Below are positions 1-8,626 of a DNA stretch of 42,785 bases, one piece after another (positions within the stretch are counted from its first letter, which is position 1; each line of letters opens with the position of its first letter). The notes under the pieces were generated by a model. That model made no database searches, was not told the DNA's origin, and worked only from the letters and a program-made list of their open reading frames with translations. Source of the DNA: Azospirillaceae bacterium (GTDB lineage: Bacteria; Pseudomonadota; Alphaproteobacteria; Azospirillales; Azospirillaceae); assembly GCA_028281465.1 (NCBI GenBank), contig JANQJV010000397.1, forward strand, positions 1 to 42,785. Reading direction: 5' to 3'. The position numbers and the translations under genes were made by a program.

Positions 1-74
1 AAACCCGGCGCCGACCAACGCACGGTCCCACGCCAACGAGGGCATCGGCGGCCAGGACCGACCGCGCCCCCCAG

Positions 75-262
75 GGAGCGCCGGCATCCTTGCCGGCCCG
101 GGCCGCCGGCTTCCAGCCGGCCCGAGACAGGACGTGGCCCCAACAACAGCGACCAGCGTCCGCAAGAAACGCATCCGGAAACGCCGGATCGCGGCAGTCG
201 CGGCAGCCAGCCCGCGCCGGCTGGAAGCCGGCGGCCCAGGCCGGCAGGGATGCCGGCGCTCC
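75..262. repeat. Inverted pair of 46-bp REP units upstream of the RAYT gene
   Basis: Bases 75-120 and the reverse complement of 217-262 match at 44 of 46 positions, so two copies of one unit face each other. Each unit contains two short palindromes, a CCGGC-TTCCA-GCCGG type and a GCCGGC-ATCC-TTGCCGGC type. This is the structure expected of REP/BIME elements flanking a REP-associated tyrosine transposase, and the transposase starts 100 bp downstream. No gene is supported in bases 1-361. Confidence 0.85.
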
Positions 263-361
263 ATCAAGACCCGGGGCGGGCCACCGTCGGGCAAAGGACT
301 GGGCGTGATGCCGAACTCATGCTATGGTATGACGTGTGTTATGGAGATGAGAGCGACCGCC

Positions 362-1021
362 ATGCCGGGCCAGACGACTCCCAAAGGGTGGCACAGCCGC
401 GGATACCTGCCGCATTTCGATACACCGGACGTGTTCCAGGCCGTCACCTTCCGTCTCAACGACAGCCTGCCCCAAGCGGTCTGGGAGCGACGGGACGACT
501 CCTTGGACCATCGGCCCCCCCGGTTCGGCGTGGCCGCGCTTCGCCGGGCGGCCATCGAAACTGCGCTCGATGCCGGCCATGGCTCTTGCATCCTGCGCGA
601 CCCGCCTGTGGCGACCCTTGTGCAAGAGGCCTTGATGGCTTTCCACGGCCGTCGCTATTGGCTTGCCGCCTGGGTGATCATGCCCAACCATGTCCATGCC
701 CTGCTGCAGCCATGGCCCGGCACTGGACTGTCCGGCATCCTGCACAGTTGGAAATCCTATTCGGCCAAAGGCATCAATGCGCTGCTCGGCCGCACCGGAC
801 CGGTCTGGCAGCGTGACTATTTCGACCGCTTCATCCGCGACGCGGCGCACTACGAGCGGGCTGCGGCGTATATCCGAAACAATCCCGTGACGGCCGGCCT
901 GGTCGACCGGCTGGAGGATTGGCCATTCGGCAGCGCCGTCGCCGAACCGCGCCGGCTGGAAGCCGGCGCTCCGAGGGAACCCGAGCAGCGCTCTGAAATC
1001 GGGCTATTCAGCCACACATGA
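362..1021 (+). CDS. REP-associated tyrosine transposase (RAYT, Y1/HUH family)
   Basis: A 219-residue single-strand transposase of the IS200/IS605-related RAYT group, which nicks and moves REP palindromes. The HUH metal motif is visible as PNHVHAL (His110 and His112), and the likely nucleophile is Tyr133 in HSWKSYSAK. The C-terminal half has the usual RAYT pattern: VWQRDYFDRFIRD, then YIRNNPVTAGLV and a WPFGSAV end. The reading frame is open further upstream through the REP unit, but homology begins near HFDTPDVFQAVTF, so the ATG at 362 was preferred; ATGs at 341 and 347 are alternatives. The last 25 or so codons run through another REP copy (951-973), so the tail is partly repeat-encoded. It converges on lpxC. 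The gene looks intact. Confidence 0.88.
   Translation: MPGQTTPKGWHSRGYLPHFDTPDVFQAVTFRLNDSLPQAVWERRDDSLDHRPPRFGVAALRRAAIETALDAGHGSCILRDPPVATLVQEALMAFHGRRYWLAAWVIMPNHVHALLQPWPGTGLSGILHSWKSYSAKGINALLGRTGPVWQRDYFDRFIRDAAHYERAAAYIRNNPVTAGLVDRLEDWPFGSAVAEPRRLEAGAPREPEQRSEIGLFSHT
951..973. repeat. REP copy inside the 3' end of the RAYT gene
   Basis: The sequence is a CCGGCTGGAAGCCGG palindrome followed by CGCTCC, matching the arm at 217-231 and the unit end at 257-262. It is translated as RRLEAGAPRE in the transposase tail, so the stop codon at 1019-1021 lies beyond the repeat. This puts REP sequence on both sides of the transposase core. Confidence 0.75.
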
Positions 1022-1100
1022 AACCAAAATTTCGCCAGAATCCTCTGGCGTCATTCCATAGCAGCGTGATGGGGTGGGTTTTTGCCGGGCGGCGGCGTGG

Positions 1101-1124
1101 ATCGGGATCGGGATCGGGATCGGG
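1101..1124. repeat. Hexanucleotide microsatellite (ATCGGG)x4
   Basis: Four perfect tandem copies of ATCGGG lie between the converging ends of the transposase gene and lpxC, 36 bp past the lpxC stop codon. The tract is non-coding in either gene. Simple repeats of this kind vary in copy number by slippage. No T-tract terminator is evident beside it. Confidence 0.8.
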
Positions 1125-1159
1125 CAAACAGACAGGACAAACAGGTGGGGGGCGAGGCG

Positions 1160-2107
1160 TCAAGCGTTGGCGACCAGCTTGGGAGGGTGCGACCAGCCTT
1201 CCGGCACCGTGTCTTCCAGCACCAGCTCATCGATGCTCCAGGCGCCGGGGTCGGCAAAGAGCGCCTGCAGGACTTGATTGTTGAGCTGATGGCCGGCCTT
1301 GTAGCCATGGTAGTGACCGATGATCGGCAGACCGGCCAGATAAAGGTCACCGATACTGTCGAGGATCTTGTGCCGAACGAATTCGTCGTCGTAACGCAGA
1401 CCCTCGGTGTTCACGATCCGGTCGCCGTCGATGACAATGGCGTTGTCCAACGAGCCGCCGCGCGCCAGACCGAGTTTGCGCAGATGGTCGACCTCGTGCA
1501 GGAAGCCAAAGGTACGCGCCCGGCAGATGTCGTCGCGGAACGTACCGTTGACCAGGCTGACGCTGGCGGTCTGATGCGCCACAGCTCGGCTTTGGAAGTC
1601 GATCTCAAAGCTGAAGCTGGAGCCGAAGCCGGGCCGCAGGCGGGCGTACCGGGTTTCGTCGCCGATGCCGACATCGCGCAACACCCGAATACCGCGCCGC
1701 GGCGCCGGCTGCGCCGCCACGCCGACGCACTCGATCAGAAACACAAATGGCTCGGAGCTGCCGTCCATCACCGGCACCTCTGGTCCATCCAACCACACCT
1801 CGGCGTTGTCGATCTCGCAGCCGCGCAACGACGCCATCAGATGCTCAACCGTGCCAACGGTCACCCCGTGTTCATTGCCCAGCACCGTGCACATGGTGGT
1901 GTCGACCACCCGGTCCCAGCGGGCCGGAATGCGGCCATGCGCCGGGGCCACATCGGTGCGGACAAAAACAATCCCGGCATCGCTGTCTGCCGGGGCTATG
2001 GTCATGGACACCTTGCGACCCGAATGCAGGCCGACGCCGGTACAATGGATCGGCTTCTTCAGCGTTCGCTGGGTCAGCCGCGACGACTGTCCGAGTCTGT
2101 TGCTCAA
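1160..2107 (-). CDS. lpxC: UDP-3-O-acyl-N-acetylglucosamine deacetylase LpxC
   Basis: LpxC is the zinc amidase that performs the first committed step of lipid A synthesis in the cytoplasm. The zinc ligands are visible as His89 in TVEHLMAS and His246/Asp250 in HKILDSIGDLY. The catalytic residues are Glu88 and His273 in GHYHGYKAGHQLN. The N-terminus LTQRTLKKPIHCTGVGLHSG is the family signature. A TTG start at 2107 is chosen because GGAG sits 7 bases upstream and it gives 315 residues, near the usual 305; the frame is open back to another TTG at 2236, giving an unlikely 43-residue extension. It lies after ftsZ in the common alphaproteobacterial order, but a strong terminator separates the two, so it probably has its own promoter in 2108-2325. 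I could not identify a clear -35/-10 pair there. Confidence 0.95.
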   Translation of the reverse strand: MSNRLGQSSRLTQRTLKKPIHCTGVGLHSGRKVSMTIAPADSDAGIVFVRTDVAPAHGRIPARWDRVVDTTMCTVLGNEHGVTVGTVEHLMASLRGCEIDNAEVWLDGPEVPVMDGSSEPFVFLIECVGVAAQPAPRRGIRVLRDVGIGDETRYARLRPGFGSSFSFEIDFQSRAVAHQTASVSLVNGTFRDDICRARTFGFLHEVDHLRKLGLARGGSLDNAIVIDGDRIVNTEGLRYDDEFVRHKILDSIGDLYLAGLPIIGHYHGYKAGHQLNNQVLQALFADPGAWSIDELVLEDTVPEGWSHPPKLVANA

Positions 2108-2325
2108 GGCAGGGCTCCGCTTCGACGGTCTTTGGGGGCCGGGTAACAGAGCGAGGACGACGCCCCCAAATTCATGGGCAGACCATTCGACCTCGAAACA
2201 ATGCTGTGTTTTGATTAATCGAGCCTTTTGCTTCAACTACCAGACTTTCTGCGCACGCAACAAATCACGCTTTGTTTCTGTTTGTTACGCCTCACGGACG
2301 CTTCGGCCAAGAAGCCAAATCATTG

Positions 2326-2370
2326 AAAAAAAAGCGGTCTTTGTCGTTCTGGTGGGAAGACAAAGACCGC
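2326..2370 (-). terminator. Rho-independent terminator after ftsZ
   Basis: A perfect 12-bp inverted repeat, GCGGTCTTTGTC at 2334-2345 and GACAAAGACCGC at 2359-2370, encloses a 13-base loop. On the minus strand it is followed directly by eight T residues (2326-2333). It ends transcription coming from ftsZ, 90 bp after the ftsZ stop codon, and so separates lpxC from the dcw transcript. Confidence 0.93.
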
Positions 2371-2459
2371 AAGTTTGGAGCAAACGGTGAAGTCCGGTGC
2401 AGCGGGCGGGCTATGACGGAGTGCCTGACTCGGTCATCGCCTGCGACTCGACGCCGCAG

Positions 2460-4097
2460 CTAATTCGCTTGCCGGCGCAGAAACGCCGGAATATCCAACA
2501 CATCTTCCTCGCCGCTGGTACGCTTGGCCCGGTCGCGTCCTTCGGCCGCAGTTTCGACCGGTGGTTTAGCGGCTGGGGCGGCCGCCGGGGCGACCGGGGC
2601 GACGTCGGTGCTCGGCGCTTCGTCGCGACGCCGACCCACATTCAGGCCAGTGACCCGTTCGAACAAACTACCCGGACGGCGCCGTGCCTGGTCGTCGGCC
2701 TTGCCATTGGCCGATAGGACATCCGCGCGCGCCATCGCGGCACCGGTGCGCGCGCCAACGTCCACGGGACGGGGCGCAATGAAATGGCCGTCGCGCCGTT
2801 CGCCGCGCAGGGACCCACCGGTCGGCCGGTCCATGGGCGCATCCAGCGCGGCCGTCCGGTTCGCCGATGGCGCCACGGCCGCCTCCGCCGTCTCTGCCTG
2901 ACCGACCAGGGGCTTGACCGCAGCATCGCCGGCCGGTTCGGCCCGGCCCTGGGATAACTCCGTCTCCGCCACTGGCTGGGCGATCGCCACCGCGGTGTTG
3001 CCCGCCACGGCTCCCGGCGGCAGGGGGGCTGCCACCAACGAGGCATGGTAGTCGACCGGCCGCGGCCCGGCCGCGCCGGCGACCTTGCCACCCGCCACCA
3101 GGCTCAGGCTCGGTTGTGGACGCGGCACGGATTGCGCGTCGATGCCGGTGGCGACCACCGACACGCGCATGGTGCCTTCCATGGACTCATCGAACGTGGA
3201 GCCGAAGATGATGTTGGCTTCCGGGTCGACCTCGTCGCGGATGCGGTTGGCCGCCTCGTCGACCTCGAACAAGGTCATGTCCAGGCCACCCGTGATGTTG
3301 ATCAACACACCACGGGCTCCCTTCATGGACACGTCGTCCAACAGCGGGTTTGAGATGGCCGCCTCGGCCGCTTCCACCGCACGCCGCTCGCCCGAGGCCT
3401 CGCCGGTGCCCATCATCGCCTTGCCCATCTCGGTCATCACCGAGCGGATGTCGGCAAAGTCCAGATTGATCAGGCCAGGCATGACCATGAGATCGGTCAC
3501 GCCGCGCACGCCGGCATAAAGAACGTCGTCGGCCATCTTGAACGCGTCGGAGAACGTGGTCTTCTCGTTGGCGACCCGAAACAGGTTCTGGTTCGGGATG
3601 ATGATCAGTGTGTCGACATATTGTTGCAGTTCGCCGATCCCGGAGTCAGCCAAACGCATACGGTGGCCGCCTTCGAAATGAAACGGCTTGGTCACCACGC
3701 CGACCGTGAGGATGCCGCGCTCACGCGCCGCGCGCGCGATCACGGGGGCCGCCCCGGTGCCCGTGCCGCCGCCCATGCCGGCGGTGATAAACACCATGTT
3801 GGCGCCGTCCAGGAAGGTCATGATCTCGTCGATCTGCTCTTCCGCCGCGGCGCGCCCGACATCGGGCCGCGAGCCGGCACCCAAGCCGCGCGTAATCGTG
3901 GTGCCGAGCTGCAGCTTCTTTTGCGCCAGGCTCTGTTCCAGCGCCTGCGCGTCGGTGTTGCCGACCACAAAATCGACGCCCTCCAGATTGGCGCGGATCA
4001 TGTTGTTGATGGCGTTGCCACCGGCCCCACCGACCCCGAACACCGTGATGCGGGGCTTCAGCTCGGTTTCGATCTTGGGCATGCTCACGTTGATCAT
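2460..4097 (-). CDS. ftsZ: Cell division GTPase FtsZ
   Basis: FtsZ is the tubulin homologue that polymerises with GTP into the Z ring at midcell. The tubulin signature GGGTGTG is at residues 109-115, and the synergy-loop region [11 protein letters not shown] follows at about 215. The globular domain ends near residue 320. A long Ala/Pro-rich linker of about 200 residues follows, as in many alphaproteobacteria, and the protein ends in the conserved peptide [14 protein letters not shown] that binds FtsA and other partners. At 545 residues it is much longer than E. coli FtsZ (383), the extra length being linker. The ATG at 4097 has GGAGG 6 bases upstream. It is preceded by a 184-bp gap after ftsA, which could hold its own promoter, and is followed by a strong terminator. 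Confidence 0.98.
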   Translation of the reverse strand: MINVSMPKIETELKPRITVFGVGGAGGNAINNMIRANLEGVDFVVGNTDAQALEQSLAQKKLQLGTTITRGLGAGSRPDVGRAAAEEQIDEIMTFLDGANMVFITAGMGGGTGTGAAPVIARAARERGILTVGVVTKPFHFEGGHRMRLADSGIGELQQYVDTLIIIPNQNLFRVANEKTTFSDAFKMADDVLYAGVRGVTDLMVMPGLINLDFADIRSVMTEMGKAMMGTGEASGERRAVEAAEAAISNPLLDDVSMKGARGVLINITGGLDMTLFEVDEAANRIRDEVDPEANIIFGSTFDESMEGTMRVSVVATGIDAQSVPRPQPSLSLVAGGKVAGAAGPRPVDYHASLVAAPLPPGAVAGNTAVAIAQPVAETELSQGRAEPAGDAAVKPLVGQAETAEAAVAPSANRTAALDAPMDRPTGGSLRGERRDGHFIAPRPVDVGARTGAAMARADVLSANGKADDQARRRPGSLFERVTGLNVGRRRDEAPSTDVAPVAPAAAPAAKPPVETAAEGRDRAKRTSGEEDVLDIPAFLRRQAN

Positions 4098-4281
4098 TCT
4101 TGCCTCCGCTTTCTGTCTCGCCGTCCTGCCTGTCCGTCACCGCTCCTGGATCCGTTTTTCTGTCCCAGGTGCCGGATTATTGCCCCTGCCGTCCGTTTCC
4201 GGTTCGTTGTTGACCCGCCCGGGGCGATCGTCCGCGGTCCGGGCGGATGGTGTCTGCCCACCGCCGTTGCCAGCCTTGTCT

Positions 4282-5550
4282 TCACAGATTCTCCCGCAAC
4301 CAGGAGCCGACGCGTTCCCACAACCCACCGCCGAACGACAACCCCGAGGCGTCGACCGGAATCTCCGTCGGTTGCCGCACAGCGTGCAGCAGGAGACCGG
4401 CGCACGCCGTGAAGGTCGGACCGCCGGTGGCCTCACCCAATCCGCTCACGCCGAGTGGCCGGCCCAAGCGCACCTGTTTGTCCAACACGAGTTGCGCCAA
4501 TTCGCGCACGCCGGGAAGCTGGCTGGCGCCACCGCTCAACACCACGCGTCGGCCAGCCAGCTTGGCGAAGCCGCTCTCCTCCAGCCGGGTGCGCACCAGT
4601 TCGAAAATCTCTTCGATGCGCGGCTGCACGATGCCGACCAGAAGCGACTTCGGGACCTGCGAGATCTGGCCGCGATCCTCCTCGCCGACCTGCGGCACAT
4701 CGATCAGCTCCCGTTCGTCAGCGCCGCTGGCAATGGCATGGCCGTGTAGGATCTTCATGCGCTCGGCATGCACCAGCGGGGTGTTCAGGCCCCGTGCGAT
4801 GTCGTTGGTCACATGACTGCCGCCCACGGCGATGCAATCGGTGAACACGACCTGGCCATCGAAGAAGACCGAGAAGCTTGTGGTGCCGCCGCCCATTTCG
4901 ATGCAGGTGACGCCGAGTGCCATTTCATCTTCGACCAGGCAAGCCAGACCGGCCGCATAGGACGACGCGACGATGCTTTCCACCGACAGATGGTTGCGCG
5001 CGATACAGGTGGTCAGATTGCGCACCGGGATCGGATCCGCGGTCACCACATGCAGCGCGACACCCAGGCGCTCGCCGAACATGCCGCGCGGATCGCGGAT
5101 ACCATTCGAGCCGTCCAGCGTGTAGCCGACGGGAATGGCATGGATCAGTTCACCCTGGCCCAGTTTGTTCTGAGCCCGGCAGCTTGCCAGAGCGCGTCGG
5201 AGATCGGCGTCGCCGACCTCGTTATTGAGCACGCCGACGTCAGCCGACACGGTTCGGCTGGTCGGTTGCCCACCGGTGACATTGACAATCACGGATCGGA
5301 TCGTCTCGCCGCACATCTGCTCGGCCGAATGAACGGCGTTGCCGATGGCCGCCGCGGCCGCCTCCATGTCGACAATGGCACCGCCGCGCACGCCCTGCGA
5401 AACCTGGTGGCCGATTCCGACGATCCGGATATGGTCAGCGTCGTCCGCCCGGGCCACGAAGCAGCAGGCCTTGGAACTGCCGACGTCCAATGCCGCCAGC
5501 AGTCCGCGCCGCGGTCCGATCCTGACTTTGGAACTCCCCCTGGTGGTCAT
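4282..5550 (-). CDS. ftsA: Cell division protein FtsA
   Basis: FtsA is the actin-like ATPase that tethers FtsZ to the membrane and recruits later division proteins. The N-terminus has the phosphate-binding motif LLAALDVGSSKAC (about residues 17-29), and a second nucleotide motif, CIEMGGGTTSFSVF, lies near residue 215. LSGGASQLPGV near residue 350 is the adenosine motif. The last residues, GLWERVGSWLRENL, form an amphipathic helix, the expected membrane-targeting sequence. Length is 422 residues, normal for the family. It follows ftsQ after 152 bp and precedes ftsZ by 184 bp. These are two of the widest gaps in an otherwise tightly packed cluster, which suggests internal promoters for ftsA and ftsZ. 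Confidence 0.97.
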   Translation of the reverse strand: MTTRGSSKVRIGPRRGLLAALDVGSSKACCFVARADDADHIRIVGIGHQVSQGVRGGAIVDMEAAAAAIGNAVHSAEQMCGETIRSVIVNVTGGQPTSRTVSADVGVLNNEVGDADLRRALASCRAQNKLGQGELIHAIPVGYTLDGSNGIRDPRGMFGERLGVALHVVTADPIPVRNLTTCIARNHLSVESIVASSYAAGLACLVEDEMALGVTCIEMGGGTTSFSVFFDGQVVFTDCIAVGGSHVTNDIARGLNTPLVHAERMKILHGHAIASGADERELIDVPQVGEEDRGQISQVPKSLLVGIVQPRIEEIFELVRTRLEESGFAKLAGRRVVLSGGASQLPGVRELAQLVLDKQVRLGRPLGVSGLGEATGGPTFTACAGLLLHAVRQPTEIPVDASGLSFGGGLWERVGSWLRENL

Positions 5551-5599
5551 GGCCTAGGTCCGTATCCCCGCGCCCGCGGTCCAAACGCCGTCACCCCAT

Positions 5600-5690
5600 C
5601 GGGCGACGCAACCATATATCGCATAACGAAATGTCGAAACCATGTATTTTGCCTTTTGGCCAATATCTTGCGTCAGCGATGGTAGCGTTT
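5600..5690 (-). promoter_or_regulatory. AT-rich stretch in the ftsQ-ftsA gap, possible promoter
   Basis: This stretch between ftsQ and ftsA is clearly richer in A and T than the flanking genes. On the minus strand it carries TATTGGCCAAAAGG, AAAATACATGG and GCGATATATGG. No pair of hexamers has convincing 16-18 bp spacing, so only the composition and position, just upstream of ftsA, support a promoter. Confidence 0.3.
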
Positions 5691-5702
5691 CCTGTCTCTC
5701 GA

Positions 5703-6587
5703 TCATGTGCCGCGGTTTCCCGGTTTGCGCGGTGGTACGGTGAGCGCGACGGTCTGCACCACCAGCCGGTCCGGTAACCGCAGATCGATGGCAACGATGT
5801 TGCGATCGAGCAACCGATCCTCGGTCGCGACCTCAGCGAGCCGCAGCAATGCCTGGTCGAACCCGAGCTCCGGCAGACGCACGCGGATGCCGCTGGCCAA
5901 CTTGAGATCCCATCGCCGATCACCCATCCACACCGCCGCCTCCACTTGGGCCGCCACCGACGGCACACGGGCCAGTGCGGCCATGAGACCTGGCGCCTGG
6001 GCCGGTGCATTCTCGCCCACCACGATGGGCAGATCGGCGAAACGCCCCAAGTCACGGTCGGCCAGCACCACGCCATCGCCATCGATCACCACCAGGCGTC
6101 GGTTGACTTGCCACAAGGCCATGGGCTGGCGTTCGGCCAGGCGAATGTGAAGCGTGCCGGGCAGACGGCGCTCCAGCGACGCCGCGGCCACCCAAGGCAA
6201 ATCGGCCAGCGCCCGCTGCGCCCGCGCCAAATCCACCGCGAGGATCGGATCACCCAGATCGACGCGCAGGGCCGTCAGCAGCTCTTCCCGCGTGGAGGAG
6301 ACGCGACCTTCCACATAGACCGCCCGCACGGCAAAGCCGGCATCGGCGGTCACCTGCAAGAGGCCATGGCCGATGCGGCCGGCCAAGGCATCGATACGGC
6401 CCGACTGCCACAACCATGCGACCGTGACGCCGAGCATCGCGACAACACTCAATGAAAGGCTGAGCCGAGCAGCCCGCGCCGTCCAGGCCGGCCAGGCGCG
6501 ACGCCGGCTGGCCTTCTGACGGGCCCGCGCCATAGCCCGCTTGGCAGCACTATCGGCCGGATCACGCGGCGGCCTCACGCTCGGCAT
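5703..6587 (-). CDS. ftsQ: Cell division protein FtsQ
   Basis: FtsQ is a bitopic inner-membrane protein that links the early Z ring to the late FtsB/L/W/I complex. It has a basic N-terminal cytoplasmic part rich in Arg/Ala, then one transmembrane segment (about residues 41-60, LSLSLSVVAMLGVTVAWLW). A POTRA domain follows from FAVRAVYVEGR to LHIRLAERQP, then a beta domain containing LVVIDGDGVVLAD. The ATG at 6587 is chosen because GGAGG lies 7 bases upstream; a GTG at 6614 is possible but has weaker support. It gives 294 residues. The start overlaps the end of ddl by 13 bases, so the two are translationally close. It is followed by the AT-rich gap before ftsA. Confidence 0.94.
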   Translation of the reverse strand: MPSVRPPRDPADSAAKRAMARARQKASRRRAWPAWTARAARLSLSLSVVAMLGVTVAWLWQSGRIDALAGRIGHGLLQVTADAGFAVRAVYVEGRVSSTREELLTALRVDLGDPILAVDLARAQRALADLPWVAAASLERRLPGTLHIRLAERQPMALWQVNRRLVVIDGDGVVLADRDLGRFADLPIVVGENAPAQAPGLMAALARVPSVAAQVEAAVWMGDRRWDLKLASGIRVRLPELGFDQALLRLAEVATEDRLLDRNIVAIDLRLPDRLVVQTVALTVPPRKPGNRGT

Positions 6588-7492
6588 AGGGCGTCCTCCA
6601 CCATCCAGGCACACAAATCGCGATAGGAGATGCCGACATGGGCGGCCTGTTCGGGCACCAAGGACACCGGAGTCAAACCGGGCTGGGTGTTGATCTCCAG
6701 AAAGAACAGGCCGTCCGGTCCGTGGCGCCGGTCGTCGTAGCGAAAATCGCTCCGCGTCACACCGCGACAGCCCAGCGTGCGATGGGCGAGCAACGCCAGA
6801 CGCAGGGCCGCATCGGTCACCGCGTCCGGGATCGGGGCCGGCAGCCGGTGGCGGGCCACGCCGGCGGTGTATTTGGCCTCGTAATCGAACACCGTGCGGT
6901 CGGACTCAATCTGGGTGACGCCGAGCGCCCGATCACCCATGACGCCCACGGTCAGCTCACGTCCCGGGATGAACTCTTCGACCACGATGCGGTCATCCGC
7001 GGCCCAGGTGCCAACCGCATCCGGGCCGTTGCTGCCGGCGCTCACCAAAACGACGCCCACCGTCGAGCCTTCGTTGGCCGGCTTGGCGACATAGGGCGGC
7101 GGCAATGGATGGCCGCGGGCAAAATCGGCCGGCTGCACCACCAAACCCTGGGGCGACGGCACACCCACCGTCGCCAGGAGCTGTTTGGTCATCGGCTTGT
7201 CCATGCCGACCGCGGACGCCAGGACGCCGGAGTGGGTGTAGGGCAACCCCATGACCTCGAGCACGGCCTGGATGGTGCCGTCTTCACCGCCGCGACCGTG
7301 CAGGGCGTTGAACACCACATCCGGCCGCGGCGTCAGGGCGGACGCCAGCGCGCCCAAGTCCTTGCCAACATCCACGGGCGTCACCCGGTAGCCGGCCTCG
7401 CGCAGGGCCTTGACGGCCTCGCTTCCGCTGCTCAGTGAAACGTCGCGCTCGGCCGACCAACCACCCATCAGGACAGCGACATGACGGCTCAT
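6575..7492 (-). CDS. ddl: D-alanine--D-alanine ligase
   Basis: Ddl joins two D-alanines using ATP in the cytoplasm, supplying the dipeptide that MurF adds. The N-terminal MSRHVAVLMGGWSAERDVSL is the family signature. HGRGGEDG follows at about residue 64, YVAKPANEGSTVGV marks the ATP-grasp domain, and FLEINTQPGLTPVSLVPEQA holds the magnesium and substrate residues near the C-terminus. Length is 305 residues, typical for DdlB. The ATG at 7492 has GGAGG 6 bases upstream. It is preceded by an unusually wide 190-bp gap after murB and overlaps ftsQ. The symbol ddlB would also fit by position. Confidence 0.96.
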   Translation of the reverse strand: MSRHVAVLMGGWSAERDVSLSSGSEAVKALREAGYRVTPVDVGKDLGALASALTPRPDVVFNALHGRGGEDGTIQAVLEVMGLPYTHSGVLASAVGMDKPMTKQLLATVGVPSPQGLVVQPADFARGHPLPPPYVAKPANEGSTVGVVLVSAGSNGPDAVGTWAADDRIVVEEFIPGRELTVGVMGDRALGVTQIESDRTVFDYEAKYTAGVARHRLPAPIPDAVTDAALRLALLAHRTLGCRGVTRSDFRYDDRRHGPDGLFFLEINTQPGLTPVSLVPEQAAHVGISYRDLCAWMVEDALCRA

Positions 7493-7682
7493 GGCATTCC
7501 TCCCGTTTCCCGCCGAGCCACTCCGGGGGCCCGGCCATACAGCCGAGGCGAGGCCCGCCGACCGGGTGGCATTGCCGGAGCCGCCAGCCTGGCCGGCGGC
7601 AGCAACCGGATGGACCGGTCGGAGCGGCGACCATACGGGTCGGTCGGGTCGGGCAACCGGACGTGCCGGTCGGCGGTCCGGG
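7493..7682. other. Low-complexity murB-ddl intercistronic gap
   Basis: These 190 bp interrupt a cluster whose other early junctions overlap or nearly touch. The middle (about 7,610-7,680) is made of imperfect GGTCGG/CCGGTC/TCCGGTTGC repeats. On the minus strand the frame stays open upstream of ddl and would encode an Arg/Pro-rich stretch with no resemblance to Ddl, so it is treated as non-coding. No promoter or terminator was recognised. Confidence 0.5.
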
Positions 7683-8621
7683 TCATGGCGTGCTCTCCCC
7701 GAACGCCACGCCGACGCGTTTGATCTCCCACGCGAGCTGGACACCGCTCGTTTCGAACACGCGCCGTCGCACCTCCTCGCCCAACCGTTCCAGATCGGTG
7801 GCGCTGGCCGTGCCGGTGTTGATCAGGAAATTGCAATGCTTCTCGGATACCTGGGCGCCTCCCACCGTCAGACCGCGGCAACCAGCCTGGTCGATCAGTT
7901 GCCAGGCCTTGCCACCGGTCGGATTGGCGAAGGTGGATCCGCCAGTGCGGGCCCGCACCGGCTGGCTGTCGGCCCGCGCCTGGCCGATCTCATCCATGCA
8001 CCGGCCGATCTCGAGCGTATTGCCCGGCATGCCGTTGAACACCGCCCCGGTGAACACCCAGTCAACCGGCGCGGCACAGTGCCGGTAGGCCAGCCCCAGG
8101 GTGTCACCCGGAACCCGATGCAGTCGGCCGCTCCGATCGACCGCCTCGGCCTCCATCAGCACATCCTTGACCTCCCGGCCATAGGCACCGGCGTTCATGC
8201 GCAAGGCCCCACCGATGGTGCCGGGCACGCCGGACAGGAATTCCAGGCCAGCGATCCCTCCATTGCGGCAGGTCAGCGCCACCGTCAGATCGAGCGCCGC
8301 GGCCCCGGCAACCACCGTGGTGCCGGCGAGCGCGATGTCGGCAAATGCGCCGCCCAGGCGGATCACCACGCCCGGGATGCCGCCGTCGCGCACCAGCAGA
8401 TTGGAGGCGACGCCCATCACCATGACCGGCACCTCGGGTGGACAGTCCGCCAGAAAGGCGGCCAAGTCCTCGCGATCGACCGGGCGGAACAACACCTCGG
8501 CCGGCCCGCCGACCCGGAACCACGTCAGCCCGGCCAACGGCGCATTGGCCGTTAGACGACCGCGGACCCGGGGCAGTCGGTCGATCAGGTGGGTGTGGGT
8601 CATGAGCCGTGCCGCAATCAT
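7683..8621 (-). CDS. murB: UDP-N-acetylenolpyruvoylglucosamine reductase MurB
   Basis: MurB is the FAD- and NADPH-dependent cytoplasmic reductase that makes UDP-N-acetylmuramate. FAD-domain motifs are visible: TWFRVGGPAEVLF near residue 30, MGVASNLLVRDGG near 70, and SGVPGTIGGALRMNAGAYG near 130. ARTGGSTFANP near residue 230 contains the catalytic serine. The order and 312-residue length fit the shorter MurB type. The ATG at 8621 lies 5 bases past the murC stop codon with AGGA 8 bases upstream. Upstream in-frame sequence overlaps murC and does not look like MurB. Confidence 0.96.
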   Translation of the reverse strand: MIAARLMTHTHLIDRLPRVRGRLTANAPLAGLTWFRVGGPAEVLFRPVDREDLAAFLADCPPEVPVMVMGVASNLLVRDGGIPGVVIRLGGAFADIALAGTTVVAGAAALDLTVALTCRNGGIAGLEFLSGVPGTIGGALRMNAGAYGREVKDVLMEAEAVDRSGRLHRVPGDTLGLAYRHCAAPVDWVFTGAVFNGMPGNTLEIGRCMDEIGQARADSQPVRARTGGSTFANPTGGKAWQLIDQAGCRGLTVGGAQVSEKHCNFLINTGTASATDLERLGEEVRRRVFETSGVQLAWEIKRVGVAFGESTP

Positions 8622-8626
8622 GGGAG

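Noticed and set aside
1082-2146. 354-codon plus-strand frame over lpxC
   Set aside because: It is antisense to a clear LpxC with all active-site residues; high GC favours long shadow frames.
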